Source of the DNA: Alphaproteobacteria bacterium
GTDB lineage: Bacteria; Pseudomonadota; Alphaproteobacteria; GCA-2731375
Direction: 5' to 3'
Assembly: GCA_030746295.1 (NCBI GenBank)
Contig: JASLMY010000002.1
Coordinates: forward strand, 30,060 to 94,059
DNA length: 64,000 nucleotides
In this document: piece after piece, positions 26,265 to 34,370 of the stretch
Numbering within the stretch: the stretch's first letter is position 1
Layout of the letters: every line of letters starts with the position of its first letter
Notes under the pieces: generated by a model
What the model was told of the DNA's origin: nothing
Databases searched by the model: none
What the model saw: the letters and a program-made list of their open reading frames with translations, nothing else
Translations under genes and position numbers: made by a program

Positions 26265-27922
26265 GGGGCGCTCCCCGGCAACGGCGGCCGGCACGGCTGA
26301 TAGCGCTTCTCCAGCGCCGCCACGGCGTCGGCCGGTACGTCGCCGTCGGCCGCCAGCGAATAGGGGTGGCTCGGCCATTTGTGGAAGCAGGACTGCCAGT
26401 ACTCGAAGCTCCGAAGCTCCTCCGGCGTGCCCCAGCAGAGGTAGTGGTCGATCTCGAAGAGGCGGACGTCGAGGCCCATCTGGATGGCGTCGTTGATGCA
26501 GGTGTCGACGTAGAACTCGCCGTTGACCCGGGCCTCGCGGTCGATCATGGCCTCGGCCGCGGCGGCGAAGTCGCGGGCCCGCTTGAAGGTGAAGGTGCCG
26601 ATCACGATCGGATCGCTCTCGGGTGCCGCCAGCGGCACCTTGACCGATACGCCCCGCACGCGGCCCGCCGCATCGGCCTCGATCCAGCCATACATCTCGG
26701 GTCGGCGGGCAGCGGGCGGATGGCGCCGCGCCGCCCAGACGACGACGTCGGCCGCATCGTCCGCCAGCAGCGCTTGCAGGCCCCCGGCATCATAGAGGGC
26801 GCCGGTGTCGCAGGCCGCGATGGTTAGTGGCGCTTCTGGATCGACGCCCTCCAGCGCCAAGAGGCAGGTCCGGGCCTGGCCGTCGGTGGCCGCGTCCAGA
26901 AGGACGATGCGGCACTCCGGGAAGGCCCCTCGCAACGCCGCCTCGACCGCCGGACGCTCGGAGAGCTCGCGGCGCAGCGCGAAGACGTGCGCTTCCGCGC
27001 GCGGCAAGTCGCGCGCCGCCTGCACCGCCATCGGCTTGCCGGAGACCGGGATCAGGGGCTTCGGCCGGTCGTAGCCCTCGGCCTCGAAGCGGCTGCCGAG
27101 CCCGGCCATCGGCATCAGGACGGTGCCCGCCTGCGCCGGCCCCGCACCCTCGGCCGGTTTGGCGAGCCTCCCGAAAGCCTCGGACCAAGACCGGTATTCG
27201 GCCAGGTCCTCGGGCGTGCCCCACTGCATGAAGTGTTGCAGCTCGTAGACCGCGACGCGGCGCCCATCCGCCAGCAGCGGCTTGTAGGTCAGGCTGACGT
27301 AGTACTCGTCGTTGACCGAGAGGCCTTGCCCCATGGTGCGCCGAAAGGCGTCCAGCATCAGCGCGCCCGAGCGGTAGTAGTAGGTGCCGCTGGAGGCGAA
27401 CTCGGCCATCGGCGTCGCCGTGAAGGGCTGCTTTTCCTGGATGTCCGTGGCCCAGCCGTCCACATCGCGCACATAGGCGTAGTTGGTCGAGCCCAGCATG
27501 TGCGGATGGAAGCCGCGATAGCAGGCGACGGCGCCGTCGGCCGCACTCCGAGCGACGAAGTTCCGGAAATGGTCGAAGTCCCAATAACAGGCGAAGTCGC
27601 AGTAGTTGACGATCACGGGCGCGTCCGGGTCGATGGCGTCGGCGGCTTCGAGGACGGCGTGCACGGGGCCGAGACGGTGTGGTTGGATGGCGACGATCCG
27701 GGCACCGGGCGCGATCGCCTCCAGGGTTTCTTTCATATCGTAGTCGGCAGCGGCCAGGTGCTCGGCGTTGCAAACGAAGACGAAGCTGTCGGCGCCGGGG
27801 AAGAGGTCGACGACATGGGCGATGATCGGCTTGCCGTCGACCTCGACGAGCGGCTTGGGCACGGTAAAGCCCGCGCGCCGAAAGCGCTCGCCGAAGCCGG
27901 ACATGGGAATGACAATCTGCAT
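26261..27922 (-). CDS. Tandem double nucleotidyltransferase
   Basis: A 553-residue protein made of two homologous NTP_transferase domains. Domain 1 (about 1-235) begins MQIVIPMSGFGERFRRAGF with the PKPLVEVDGKP site and ends FMQWGTPEDL. Domain 2 (about 265-525) begins VLMPMAGLGSRFEAEGY with PKPLIPVSGKP and ends YLCWGTPEEL. Each half carries the GxGxR...PKPL catalytic signature, so both may be active in making an NDP-sugar or CDP-linked donor. ATG 27922 fits the domain start; GTG 27940 would add six residues. It overlaps gtrA by 4 nt. Confidence 0.85.
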   Translation of the reverse strand: MQIVIPMSGFGERFRRAGFTVPKPLVEVDGKPIIAHVVDLFPGADSFVFVCNAEHLAAADYDMKETLEAIAPGARIVAIQPHRLGPVHAVLEAADAIDPDAPVIVNYCDFACYWDFDHFRNFVARSAADGAVACYRGFHPHMLGSTNYAYVRDVDGWATDIQEKQPFTATPMAEFASSGTYYYRSGALMLDAFRRTMGQGLSVNDEYYVSLTYKPLLADGRRVAVYELQHFMQWGTPEDLAEYRSWSEAFGRLAKPAEGAGPAQAGTVLMPMAGLGSRFEAEGYDRPKPLIPVSGKPMAVQAARDLPRAEAHVFALRRELSERPAVEAALRGAFPECRIVLLDAATDGQARTCLLALEGVDPEAPLTIAACDTGALYDAGGLQALLADDAADVVVWAARRHPPAARRPEMYGWIEADAAGRVRGVSVKVPLAAPESDPIVIGTFTFKRARDFAAAAEAMIDREARVNGEFYVDTCINDAIQMGLDVRLFEIDHYLCWGTPEELRSFEYWQSCFHKWPSHPYSLAADGDVPADAVAALEKRYQPCRPPLPGSAP

Positions 27923-27934
27923 GGGCACGGGCCG

Positions 27935-27948
27935 AATCACTAGTGATT
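27935..27948. promoter_or_regulatory. 14-bp perfect palindrome upstream of the double nucleotidyltransferase
   Basis: AATCACTAGTGATT is a perfect 14-bp palindrome, nested between GGCCGA and TCGGCC arms, in the only real gap (83 bp) of the nine-gene minus-strand run. It begins 12 bp upstream of ATG 27922. It could be an operator or an RNA hairpin controlling the second half of the cluster. Confidence 0.35.
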
Positions 27949-28005
27949 ATGCACGCTCGGCCAGCACCGCCAGCAGCAAAAACGGACCTGCAAGAAAGAT
28001 CGGGC

Positions 28006-28752
28006 TCAATCCTTCGACACCGGCACGATCGAGGCGCCGCCCGGCACCTGCTCGGTCGCGGTCAACTCGATCAGGCTGACGTTGACCCGCCAAGGTGTGT
28101 CGAGCACGAAGAGCACGGCATCGGCGCAGTCCTCGGCGGTCAGGATCTCGAAGTCGTCGCGCATGGCGGCGGCACGGGCCTTGTCGCCGGCGGCGGCGAT
28201 CTCCAGGAACTCGGTCTGGGCGCGCCCGGGGCAAACCTCGCTGACGCGAACGCCGCTGCCCTGGAGCTCCAACCTCAAATTCTGGCTCATCAGGTGAATG
28301 GCGCCCTTGGAGGCGCCGTAAACGGTAGAGCCGATGGCGTGCAGGCCGAAGATCGAGCCGATGTTGACGACGTGGCCGCGCTTGCGCGCCACCATCCCCG
28401 GCAGCACCGCGTTCAGGACCCGGGCGGTGCCGAGGACGTTGGTCTCCAGCGTCGCCTCGATATCCTCCCTTGCCGCCTTGTAGAGGGCGCTGAAGCCGAG
28501 GCCGACGCCGGCGCTGTTGACGACAATGTCCACTTCCAGATCCTCGAGGGCGGCCTCGACCGCGGCGCCGTCGCGGACGTCGAGCAGATGCGCGATGCAA
28601 CCGGTCTCGGCCACCAACGCATCCAGTCGGTCCCGGCGGCGGGCGCCCGCATGCACCTCGAGGCCGCGTCCGGCAAGGGCCACCGCCACCGCCCGGCCGA
28701 TGCCGCTGGAGGCGCCGGTGACGAGGGCACTTCGGTAGTCGTCGAGGCTCAT
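28006..28752 (-). CDS. Short-chain dehydrogenase/reductase
   Basis: A 248-residue classical SDR close in pattern to YdfG-type NADP-dependent serine/3-hydroxy acid dehydrogenases. The cofactor motif is TGASSGIGRA, followed by NSAGVG. The active site is IGSIFGLHAIGSTVYGASK, with Ser, Tyr and Lys in place. Arg residues at GARRRDR after the second strand suggest NADP(H). The ATG overlaps the class II aldolase stop by 4 nt and GGGAGAG precedes it, so aldolase and reductase are made together. Confidence 0.9.
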   Translation of the reverse strand: MSLDDYRSALVTGASSGIGRAVAVALAGRGLEVHAGARRRDRLDALVAETGCIAHLLDVRDGAAVEAALEDLEVDIVVNSAGVGLGFSALYKAAREDIEATLETNVLGTARVLNAVLPGMVARKRGHVVNIGSIFGLHAIGSTVYGASKGAIHLMSQNLRLELQGSGVRVSEVCPGRAQTEFLEIAAAGDKARAAAMRDDFEILTAEDCADAVLFVLDTPWRVNVSLIELTATEQVPGGASIVPVSKD

Positions 28753-29807
28753 GTCGTCTCTCCCTTGCTGTCGTCCACCGGGGCAGCGTCGATGCTGCGA
28801 CGATACTGCTCCGCCTCCCAGTCGACCAGCGCGGCGACCTCGCCTTCGTTCAGATGCCTGACCGCCGCGTCCGCCGACAGCCGCGCCAACACCCGCGCGA
28901 GGCAGCCGAGCATTTCCTCGGCACCCGCCGAAATTTCGTCGGCGACGACGACGCCGGCGCCCGGCAGGGCCAGATAGGCCGGGTCGCGGCCCGAGGCGCG
29001 CCGGTGCCGGGCAATAGTCTCCGCCAGGTCGCCTTCCAGGCGCGGCAAGACGGCATCGAGGAAGACGACGTGATCGGGGTAGAGCGGGCCCGCGCTTGCG
29101 ATGTCGAGAGAGACCGGGTCGGTGGCGATGCCCTGCACCGACGGGTCGGCCGGCAGCCGCCAGCCGTCGCCCTCGATCAGTGGCGCCAGTTTCGCCGTTG
29201 CCGGGGCGGGAGCTGCCCTCGGCGTCAGCGCCAAGCGCCGCTCGACCTCGCGGGTGAGCGCCAGCGCCGCCTCGGCATCCGCCGCGCCCACCACGAGGCC
29301 GTGATTGGCGAGGATCAGGACATCGGCGGCAGGTCTCTCCGCCAAGGCCGCGCCCACGGCCTCGGTCAACGGCAGGCCCGGGCGGCGATAGGGCACCAGC
29401 GTCCAGTCCAGGCCGTCGAGACGGGACCGGAGCTCGGTCTCGGGCCGGGGCCGGACCGCGTGCGCGATGGTGTTGACGGCATGGGCATGCAGGACCACGG
29501 GCTGTGGCATCAGGGCGTGCAGCGTGGTCTCGATCGAGGGCCGCCGGCCGCCGGCGGCATCGAAGCAGCCCGCGGTCGGCTCCGCGGCGCCAGCGGCGAT
29601 CTGGTGTCGCAGGCGATCCAGATCCAGGTCGACGAAGATCTCCTCGTCCTCGGCCCGAGCGAGCCAGGTGCCCGAGGCCTTGATCCAGAGGCGCCCGCCG
29701 GCCTTCAGCGAGCTGTTGCCGCCGCCGCCCTGCACCAAGTCGGGATCGGCGCCAAGGCATGCCGAGACTCGCTTCAAGGCGCCGAGGTTTAGGGGAGCGA
29801 TCGTCAC
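28749..29807 (-). CDS. Class II aldolase/adducin family protein
   Basis: A 352-residue zinc-dependent aldolase-type protein. GGGGNSSLK near residues 27-35 is the phosphate-binding loop. HAHAVN gives zinc ligands His107 and His109, and ANHG gives His169. The C-terminal third (about 205-352) extends past the usual core of about 220 residues and resembles the first part of bifunctional rhamnulose-phosphate aldolase/dehydrogenases. With the SDR encoded next, it recalls a split version of such a two-domain enzyme. The GTG start overlaps the preceding stop by 4 nt, with GAAGGAAAG upstream. Confidence 0.82.
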   Translation of the reverse strand: MTIAPLNLGALKRVSACLGADPDLVQGGGGNSSLKAGGRLWIKASGTWLARAEDEEIFVDLDLDRLRHQIAAGAAEPTAGCFDAAGGRRPSIETTLHALMPQPVVLHAHAVNTIAHAVRPRPETELRSRLDGLDWTLVPYRRPGLPLTEAVGAALAERPAADVLILANHGLVVGAADAEAALALTREVERRLALTPRAAPAPATAKLAPLIEGDGWRLPADPSVQGIATDPVSLDIASAGPLYPDHVVFLDAVLPRLEGDLAETIARHRRASGRDPAYLALPGAGVVVADEISAGAEEMLGCLARVLARLSADAAVRHLNEGEVAALVDWEAEQYRRSIDAAPVDDSKGETT

Positions 29808-32458
29808 GGGCTTTCCTTCTCGGCATGACGGCGGCTGGCAACGGACGGATCGCGGGCCACCGCCACGACCACGATCGCCGTCGCCATCAGAACGAGGACG
29901 ATACCGAAGTAGAGGCCCCGACCCCAGCCGCCGCCATAGCCGAGCCGAAGCACGGCGACGCCCGGCGCCACCTCGGCGGTGATGCGGCCCCATTCGTCGG
30001 CCGTGGTGTCGAGGTGCGCGCCGGCGGCCTCGAGCACGGTGCCCGGGCGGTGAAGGAAATTGAGGACGATCCGCCGCGCCTGCTCGCCTTCGGGCACATC
30101 GACGACGACCTCGGCGCCCTCGATCCGGACGGCCAGCGGCATCGTCGGCGCGTCGGCGAAGAAGGCCATCGGGTCGGCGGCTCCGAGATCGTAGAGCACC
30201 ATGCCGTCGCCCGCCGCCAGCCGCACCGCACCCTCGAACCCCGCCTGGAAGACCGCTGCGATCGGTGTCGCCCGGCCGGTCGTCGGCGATTCGGCACCCA
30301 GCAGCCAGCGAATGCCGTAGGCGCGACGCGACGCCTCGGGCTCCGCCCTGAGGCGCGACAGGAGATGGCGGTTCTCGGGGCTGAAATAGACCATCGAGCC
30401 ATAGCCGTCGGCCGAGACGACGCCGTGCCGGGTAGCGAGGTTGTAGTCGAGCGAGGCGGTATAGCCGGCACCGCCCGGCGGTACCGTCATGGCGCTGGCG
30501 ACCCGGCCCGACGGCGCTTGGGCAGCGGGTCGAAGCGCCTTTGCGATTTCGTCCGGCAGGTGGCGATACGGATCGTCGGCGAAGAGGCCGAAGGCATTTC
30601 TCGCCAGGCCGGCGTTCAGGAGCACGAGTGTGGCGACGACGCCGGCGACAAGAGGCGGCGCCAGCCCCCGCGCCGGCAAGACCCGCGCCAGCGCCAAGGC
30701 GCCAGCCAGGTTGAGGAACAGCACCAGGTAAGGCAACAGCTTGAAAGGATGGGTAAAGTGGCCGAAGACCGGCAATTGGCCGAGCCAAGTCCAGAGCCCG
30801 CCCGCCTCGCCGATCGCCAGCCAGGCCGCCAACACGGCCAGTATCACCCAGCGCTGTCCGGCCCAGAAATGCCGGTCCGGGTTGCTGCGCAGGATATGAG
30901 CCAGCGCCGCGGCAATCGCGGCGAGGCCGGCGAGCGTCAACACGCTACCGGAATAGTAGAAGGGGCTCATCGTCAGGCCAGACCCGCCGCCCCAGCCGTT
31001 CGGGTGGCCCGCCTGGACCAGCGGATAGGGCAGCACCAGCGCGCCCAAGGCATTCCAGATGCCGTTGCCCGCCGCCGCCTCGCGCGCCAGCCGCGAAACG
31101 AAGGCAAACTGCGGCACCAGCAGCGGTGCGGCAACGCCGAGCCCGAAGACGACGGCGGCGAGTGCCCAAAGAAGGCGCCGCCAGGCGATCCGTCCGGCCA
31201 GCCAGTCGAAGCCGATCACCAGGCCCCAGGTGAGCACTCCGTAGACCCACATCTGCGCGTTGCCGGCGTGAAAGAAGAGCCCGATGGCGAGCCCGGTCAG
31301 GGCGACCCAACGGAAGGGCCGCGCCGTCGTTGCCAGAGCCACGGCCGACAGCAGCAAGACCGGCGCCCAGGTCGCTGCGGGCAGCATGTAGTACCAGGAG
31401 CGCCCGGCGATCAGGAAGAAACCGCAGAGCGCGAACGACAAGGCGAGCGTCGTCGCCAGGGCGGTCGTCAGACCCAACCGGCGGCCGAGCGCATAGCTCG
31501 CCAGATAGCCGAGGCCGATGTGAATGGCTGCGTAGACCTCGAAGACCGCGGTCTCGAGGCCGATGATGGCGCCTGCCACGGCACAGGAAAGCCAGAGCAG
31601 GGGATAGCTCAGGGCATAGATGCCGAGGCTCGCCATCGGCGTGCCCATGAGCTGATAGGGATTATAGTCCGGCCAGATGTCCTGGTTCAGTAGCTGACAG
31701 CCCTTCAGCACGACGGGGAGGAACTGCACCAGGTTGTCGTCCTGGGCGAAGTAGTAGGGGTCTACGGCCTCGACCAAGAACAGGGCCGAGACCACGACGC
31801 CGAGGCCGAAGGCGGGCCAGGCCAGATGCTCAGGCCCGGTACCGGTCGCCACAACGGGCGGCGAGGGCTCGGCCGCCGGCAAGAGCCGCCGCCAGCGCCG
31901 CTCGCCGAGGAGGAGCAGGGCCGCCACGAGCGCCGCCAACAGAACCGGAAAGGCGAGCGCCCTCAGCGCCACGTCGCTGTCGTCCGGCCAATTGACGGCC
32001 TGCAACCGCGCCCGGAGCCGGCCCTCGCCCACGAGCAGCGGCCAAGGCAGCAGCCGGGCCTCGCCGCCTGCCCCGGCCGTTGCGTGGCCCCATTGCGTGG
32101 CCAGATCCTCGGCGCCATAGCGGTAGCGGCGCGCGCCGATCCGGACCTCGACCGCATCGAGCCGCTCGCGCCAACCGGCGCCGAGCCGAAGCTTCAGGTC
32201 GCGCACGGGCGCGCGCGCGATCCGCCAGCGGCCCGGCGCTTCGGCGGTGACCGGAACCGGCTTGTCGTAGGGCGACAGCGCGGACAACTCCAGCTCGGGC
32301 AAGGCGGCACCAGGCATCGCCGTCACTGTCACCCAGACCGGCGACAGCGCGGTCACCGAGCGCATGGCGCCGAGATAGCCGACCAGCGACAGGCAGAGGA
32401 AGATCAGCCCCAGAAAGACGAAGGCGAGGCGGCGCGAGCGGCGATCAGGCGACATCAT
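29804..32458 (-). CDS. Large polytopic membrane protein, YfhO/GT-C-like
   Basis: An 884-residue inner-membrane protein with an N-terminal membrane segment (AFVFLGLIFLCLSLVGYLG), an extracytoplasmic domain (about 35-165), then ten or more helices, a second soluble domain (about 640-850), and a last helix. DPYYFAQDDNLVQFLPVV, with its aspartates after an early helix, matches the acidic first-loop motif of GT-C glycosyltransferases and YfhO-like proteins that modify surface polymers. It heads the nine-gene minus-strand run and overlaps the aldolase gene by 4 nt. Confidence 0.75.
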   Translation of the reverse strand: MMSPDRRSRRLAFVFLGLIFLCLSLVGYLGAMRSVTALSPVWVTVTAMPGAALPELELSALSPYDKPVPVTAEAPGRWRIARAPVRDLKLRLGAGWRERLDAVEVRIGARRYRYGAEDLATQWGHATAGAGGEARLLPWPLLVGEGRLRARLQAVNWPDDSDVALRALAFPVLLAALVAALLLLGERRWRRLLPAAEPSPPVVATGTGPEHLAWPAFGLGVVVSALFLVEAVDPYYFAQDDNLVQFLPVVLKGCQLLNQDIWPDYNPYQLMGTPMASLGIYALSYPLLWLSCAVAGAIIGLETAVFEVYAAIHIGLGYLASYALGRRLGLTTALATTLALSFALCGFFLIAGRSWYYMLPAATWAPVLLLSAVALATTARPFRWVALTGLAIGLFFHAGNAQMWVYGVLTWGLVIGFDWLAGRIAWRRLLWALAAVVFGLGVAAPLLVPQFAFVSRLAREAAAGNGIWNALGALVLPYPLVQAGHPNGWGGGSGLTMSPFYYSGSVLTLAGLAAIAAALAHILRSNPDRHFWAGQRWVILAVLAAWLAIGEAGGLWTWLGQLPVFGHFTHPFKLLPYLVLFLNLAGALALARVLPARGLAPPLVAGVVATLVLLNAGLARNAFGLFADDPYRHLPDEIAKALRPAAQAPSGRVASAMTVPPGGAGYTASLDYNLATRHGVVSADGYGSMVYFSPENRHLLSRLRAEPEASRRAYGIRWLLGAESPTTGRATPIAAVFQAGFEGAVRLAAGDGMVLYDLGAADPMAFFADAPTMPLAVRIEGAEVVVDVPEGEQARRIVLNFLHRPGTVLEAAGAHLDTTADEWGRITAEVAPGVAVLRLGYGGGWGRGLYFGIVLVLMATAIVVVAVARDPSVASRRHAEKESP

Positions 32459-32718
32459 CGCCCGTCCGGCGTATAGGCCGCCGGCACGCCTTTTGGCGGG
32501 CGAGGAGACGGTATGGAATTCCGCAACTACCGGGCAAGCCGGCGCCGCGTCGGACGACCTCGAACATGGCTTGGAATCCTAGCCCAAAGTCGCCACCCGG
32601 GCCATTCGACCGCCGCCGCCCCGGCGCCCCGCGTTGCCGGGCGAGGGGGCGGTTGCGATAATGCGGCCGGGCTCGGCGAATTGCAGCCGCGCGCAGGCCG
32701 GCACCAGGGACACGGCGG
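32459..32718. promoter_or_regulatory. Divergent intergenic region between two envelope membrane-protein genes
   Basis: These 260 bp separate the start of the nine-gene minus-strand cluster from the start of the plus-strand membrane protein, so they should hold both promoters. They are GC-rich. I see no clear -10/-35 pair, no hairpin of note and no gene. Confidence 0.35.
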
Positions 32719-34362
32719 ATGCTGACAGGGCAAGCCTCGGCACGGGACGCGCGCTTCGGCTGGGCCGCTTTCCTGGCGATCAGCGCCGCCAACCTGGCGC
32801 TCGTCTGGTGGTACCGCCACCCGCCGACGTTGGACGGCCCGGTGCACCTCTACATCAGCGCCGTGCTGACCGGCTATGACGCGCCCGAGGCGGCGGCCTT
32901 CCGGCACTATTTCGAGCTCAACCCGCGCCTCAATCCGAACCTGTTGATCTATGGACTGCTCTACGGGCTGGGCCAATTCCTACCGCTCGCCGTCGCCGAG
33001 AAGGTGCTGATCAGCGGCTATGTCGTGGGACTGCCACTCGCCGTCCGCTATGCCGCCAAGCCCCTGACGGCGGCGCCGTGGCTGGCGGCGCTGTTGGCGA
33101 TGCCGCTGGCGCTGTCGTTGACGCTTCACTTGGGCTTCTACAACTACTCCTATGGGCTGCTCATGGTGCCGTTGGCACTGGGGGCCTATCTCAGAGCCGA
33201 CACCGCACCCAGCCTCGGCCGCCTTCTCTGGCTCGGCCTGGCCGGACTTCTGGTCCTGGCGGCACATATCTTCGCGGCCATGGCGCTGTTGCTCATGGTG
33301 GCGGTGCTGGCACTCTGGCGGGCGTGGCGGCAGATAGCGGGCGGCGCCGGTCCCTGGCCCACGGTCCGCCGCCGGCTGCTGGCACCAGCCGTGGCCCTGG
33401 CGCCGACGGCACTGCTCGTATTGACGTTCATCGTCACAAACGAAGCCCCGCCGAGCCCGCTCGCCGACCGCTCGGACCTTCTCTATCGGCTCGTACTCTT
33501 CACCCTGCCGGGCTTCCTTTGGCTCTATTCGAAGTCGGACGTGGGTCTCGCCGCCCTGTTGCAGGTGTTGGTGCTGCTGGCCCTCTTCCACGCCCTTCGA
33601 TCGGCCAAGCCCACGCCCGAGCAGCCGCGCGAGCACGGTTTCCTGGTGGTCTTCCTGGTTTTCGCCGTCCTCTTCTTCGCAATTCCCGGCAAGGCCGGCG
33701 GCGGCGGCTGGATGCTGCACCGGCTGCAGCCCTATCTCTACCTGGCGCTGGTGCTGTGGCTCGCCGGCCTCGCGATGCGGCCCGGCTTTCGCCGAGGGCT
33801 CGGGCTCGCCCTCACCGCCCTGGCGATTACCACCGCCGCCTACCGACTACCGCAGTACGGCGAGATCGACCGCTACCGGCGACAGTTCGAGACGGTGCTG
33901 GCGCCGCTTCAGCGGGGCGATACGGTATCTTCAGCGATCGTCGGCCCGCTGGTCGACGCCGACGGTGCAGCCACGCCGGCTTGGCGGGCCGACCCGCTGC
34001 CCCACCTCGCGGCCTACCCGGCGGCGGCCCGGGGTGCGGTGTTCCTCGGCCTCTATCAGGCCCACATGGCGGTCTTCCCAATCCGCTACCGCGCCGCGCG
34101 CGATCCCTTCCAATACCGTGTCCCGGCCGTGCCCGGGGTCGATCCGAACGCGCCGCGCCTCGTGGACCTCGACGCCTACAACCAGGAGCCCGACCGGCGC
34201 CTCGACTACCTTCTCGTCGTCGGCGAGGCGGCAACCTCGCGCGTCGTCGCCATCGACCGGTTCCGCCGCCAACTGGCGCGGGACTATCGCCTGGTGCGGG
34301 AAGTTACGCGGCCGGGGCCGCTCCACCTCTACCGTCACAAGGACCATTCCGCCCGCGACTAG
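32719..34362 (+). CDS. Polytopic membrane protein, probable GT-C-type glycosyltransferase
   Basis: A 547-residue protein with about eleven hydrophobic segments in the first 390 residues and a soluble C-terminal part (about 390-547). The early loop PPTLDGPVHLYISAVL, with an acidic residue after the first helix, and the PGKAGGGGWMLHRLQPYLYL segment resemble large uncharacterised GT-C or mannosyltransferase-like proteins. It is divergent from the surface-sugar cluster and probably functionally linked. No specific reaction can be assigned. Confidence 0.75.
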   Translation: MLTGQASARDARFGWAAFLAISAANLALVWWYRHPPTLDGPVHLYISAVLTGYDAPEAAAFRHYFELNPRLNPNLLIYGLLYGLGQFLPLAVAEKVLISGYVVGLPLAVRYAAKPLTAAPWLAALLAMPLALSLTLHLGFYNYSYGLLMVPLALGAYLRADTAPSLGRLLWLGLAGLLVLAAHIFAAMALLLMVAVLALWRAWRQIAGGAGPWPTVRRRLLAPAVALAPTALLVLTFIVTNEAPPSPLADRSDLLYRLVLFTLPGFLWLYSKSDVGLAALLQVLVLLALFHALRSAKPTPEQPREHGFLVVFLVFAVLFFAIPGKAGGGGWMLHRLQPYLYLALVLWLAGLAMRPGFRRGLGLALTALAITTAAYRLPQYGEIDRYRRQFETVLAPLQRGDTVSSAIVGPLVDADGAATPAWRADPLPHLAAYPAAARGAVFLGLYQAHMAVFPIRYRAARDPFQYRVPAVPGVDPNAPRLVDLDAYNQEPDRRLDYLLVVGEAATSRVVAIDRFRRQLARDYRLVREVTRPGPLHLYRHKDHSARD

Positions 34363-34370
34363 CCGGGCGC

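Noticed and set aside
27935..27948. Cloning-vector contamination (AATCACTAGTGA resembles a common T-vector junction)
   Set aside because: The match ends after 12 bases and the sequence on both sides is normal genomic coding DNA.
29759..31693. Long plus-strand open frame opposite the YfhO-like membrane protein
   Set aside because: Antisense shadow: glutamine- and arginine-rich, no domain, and it spans the boundary of two real minus-strand genes.
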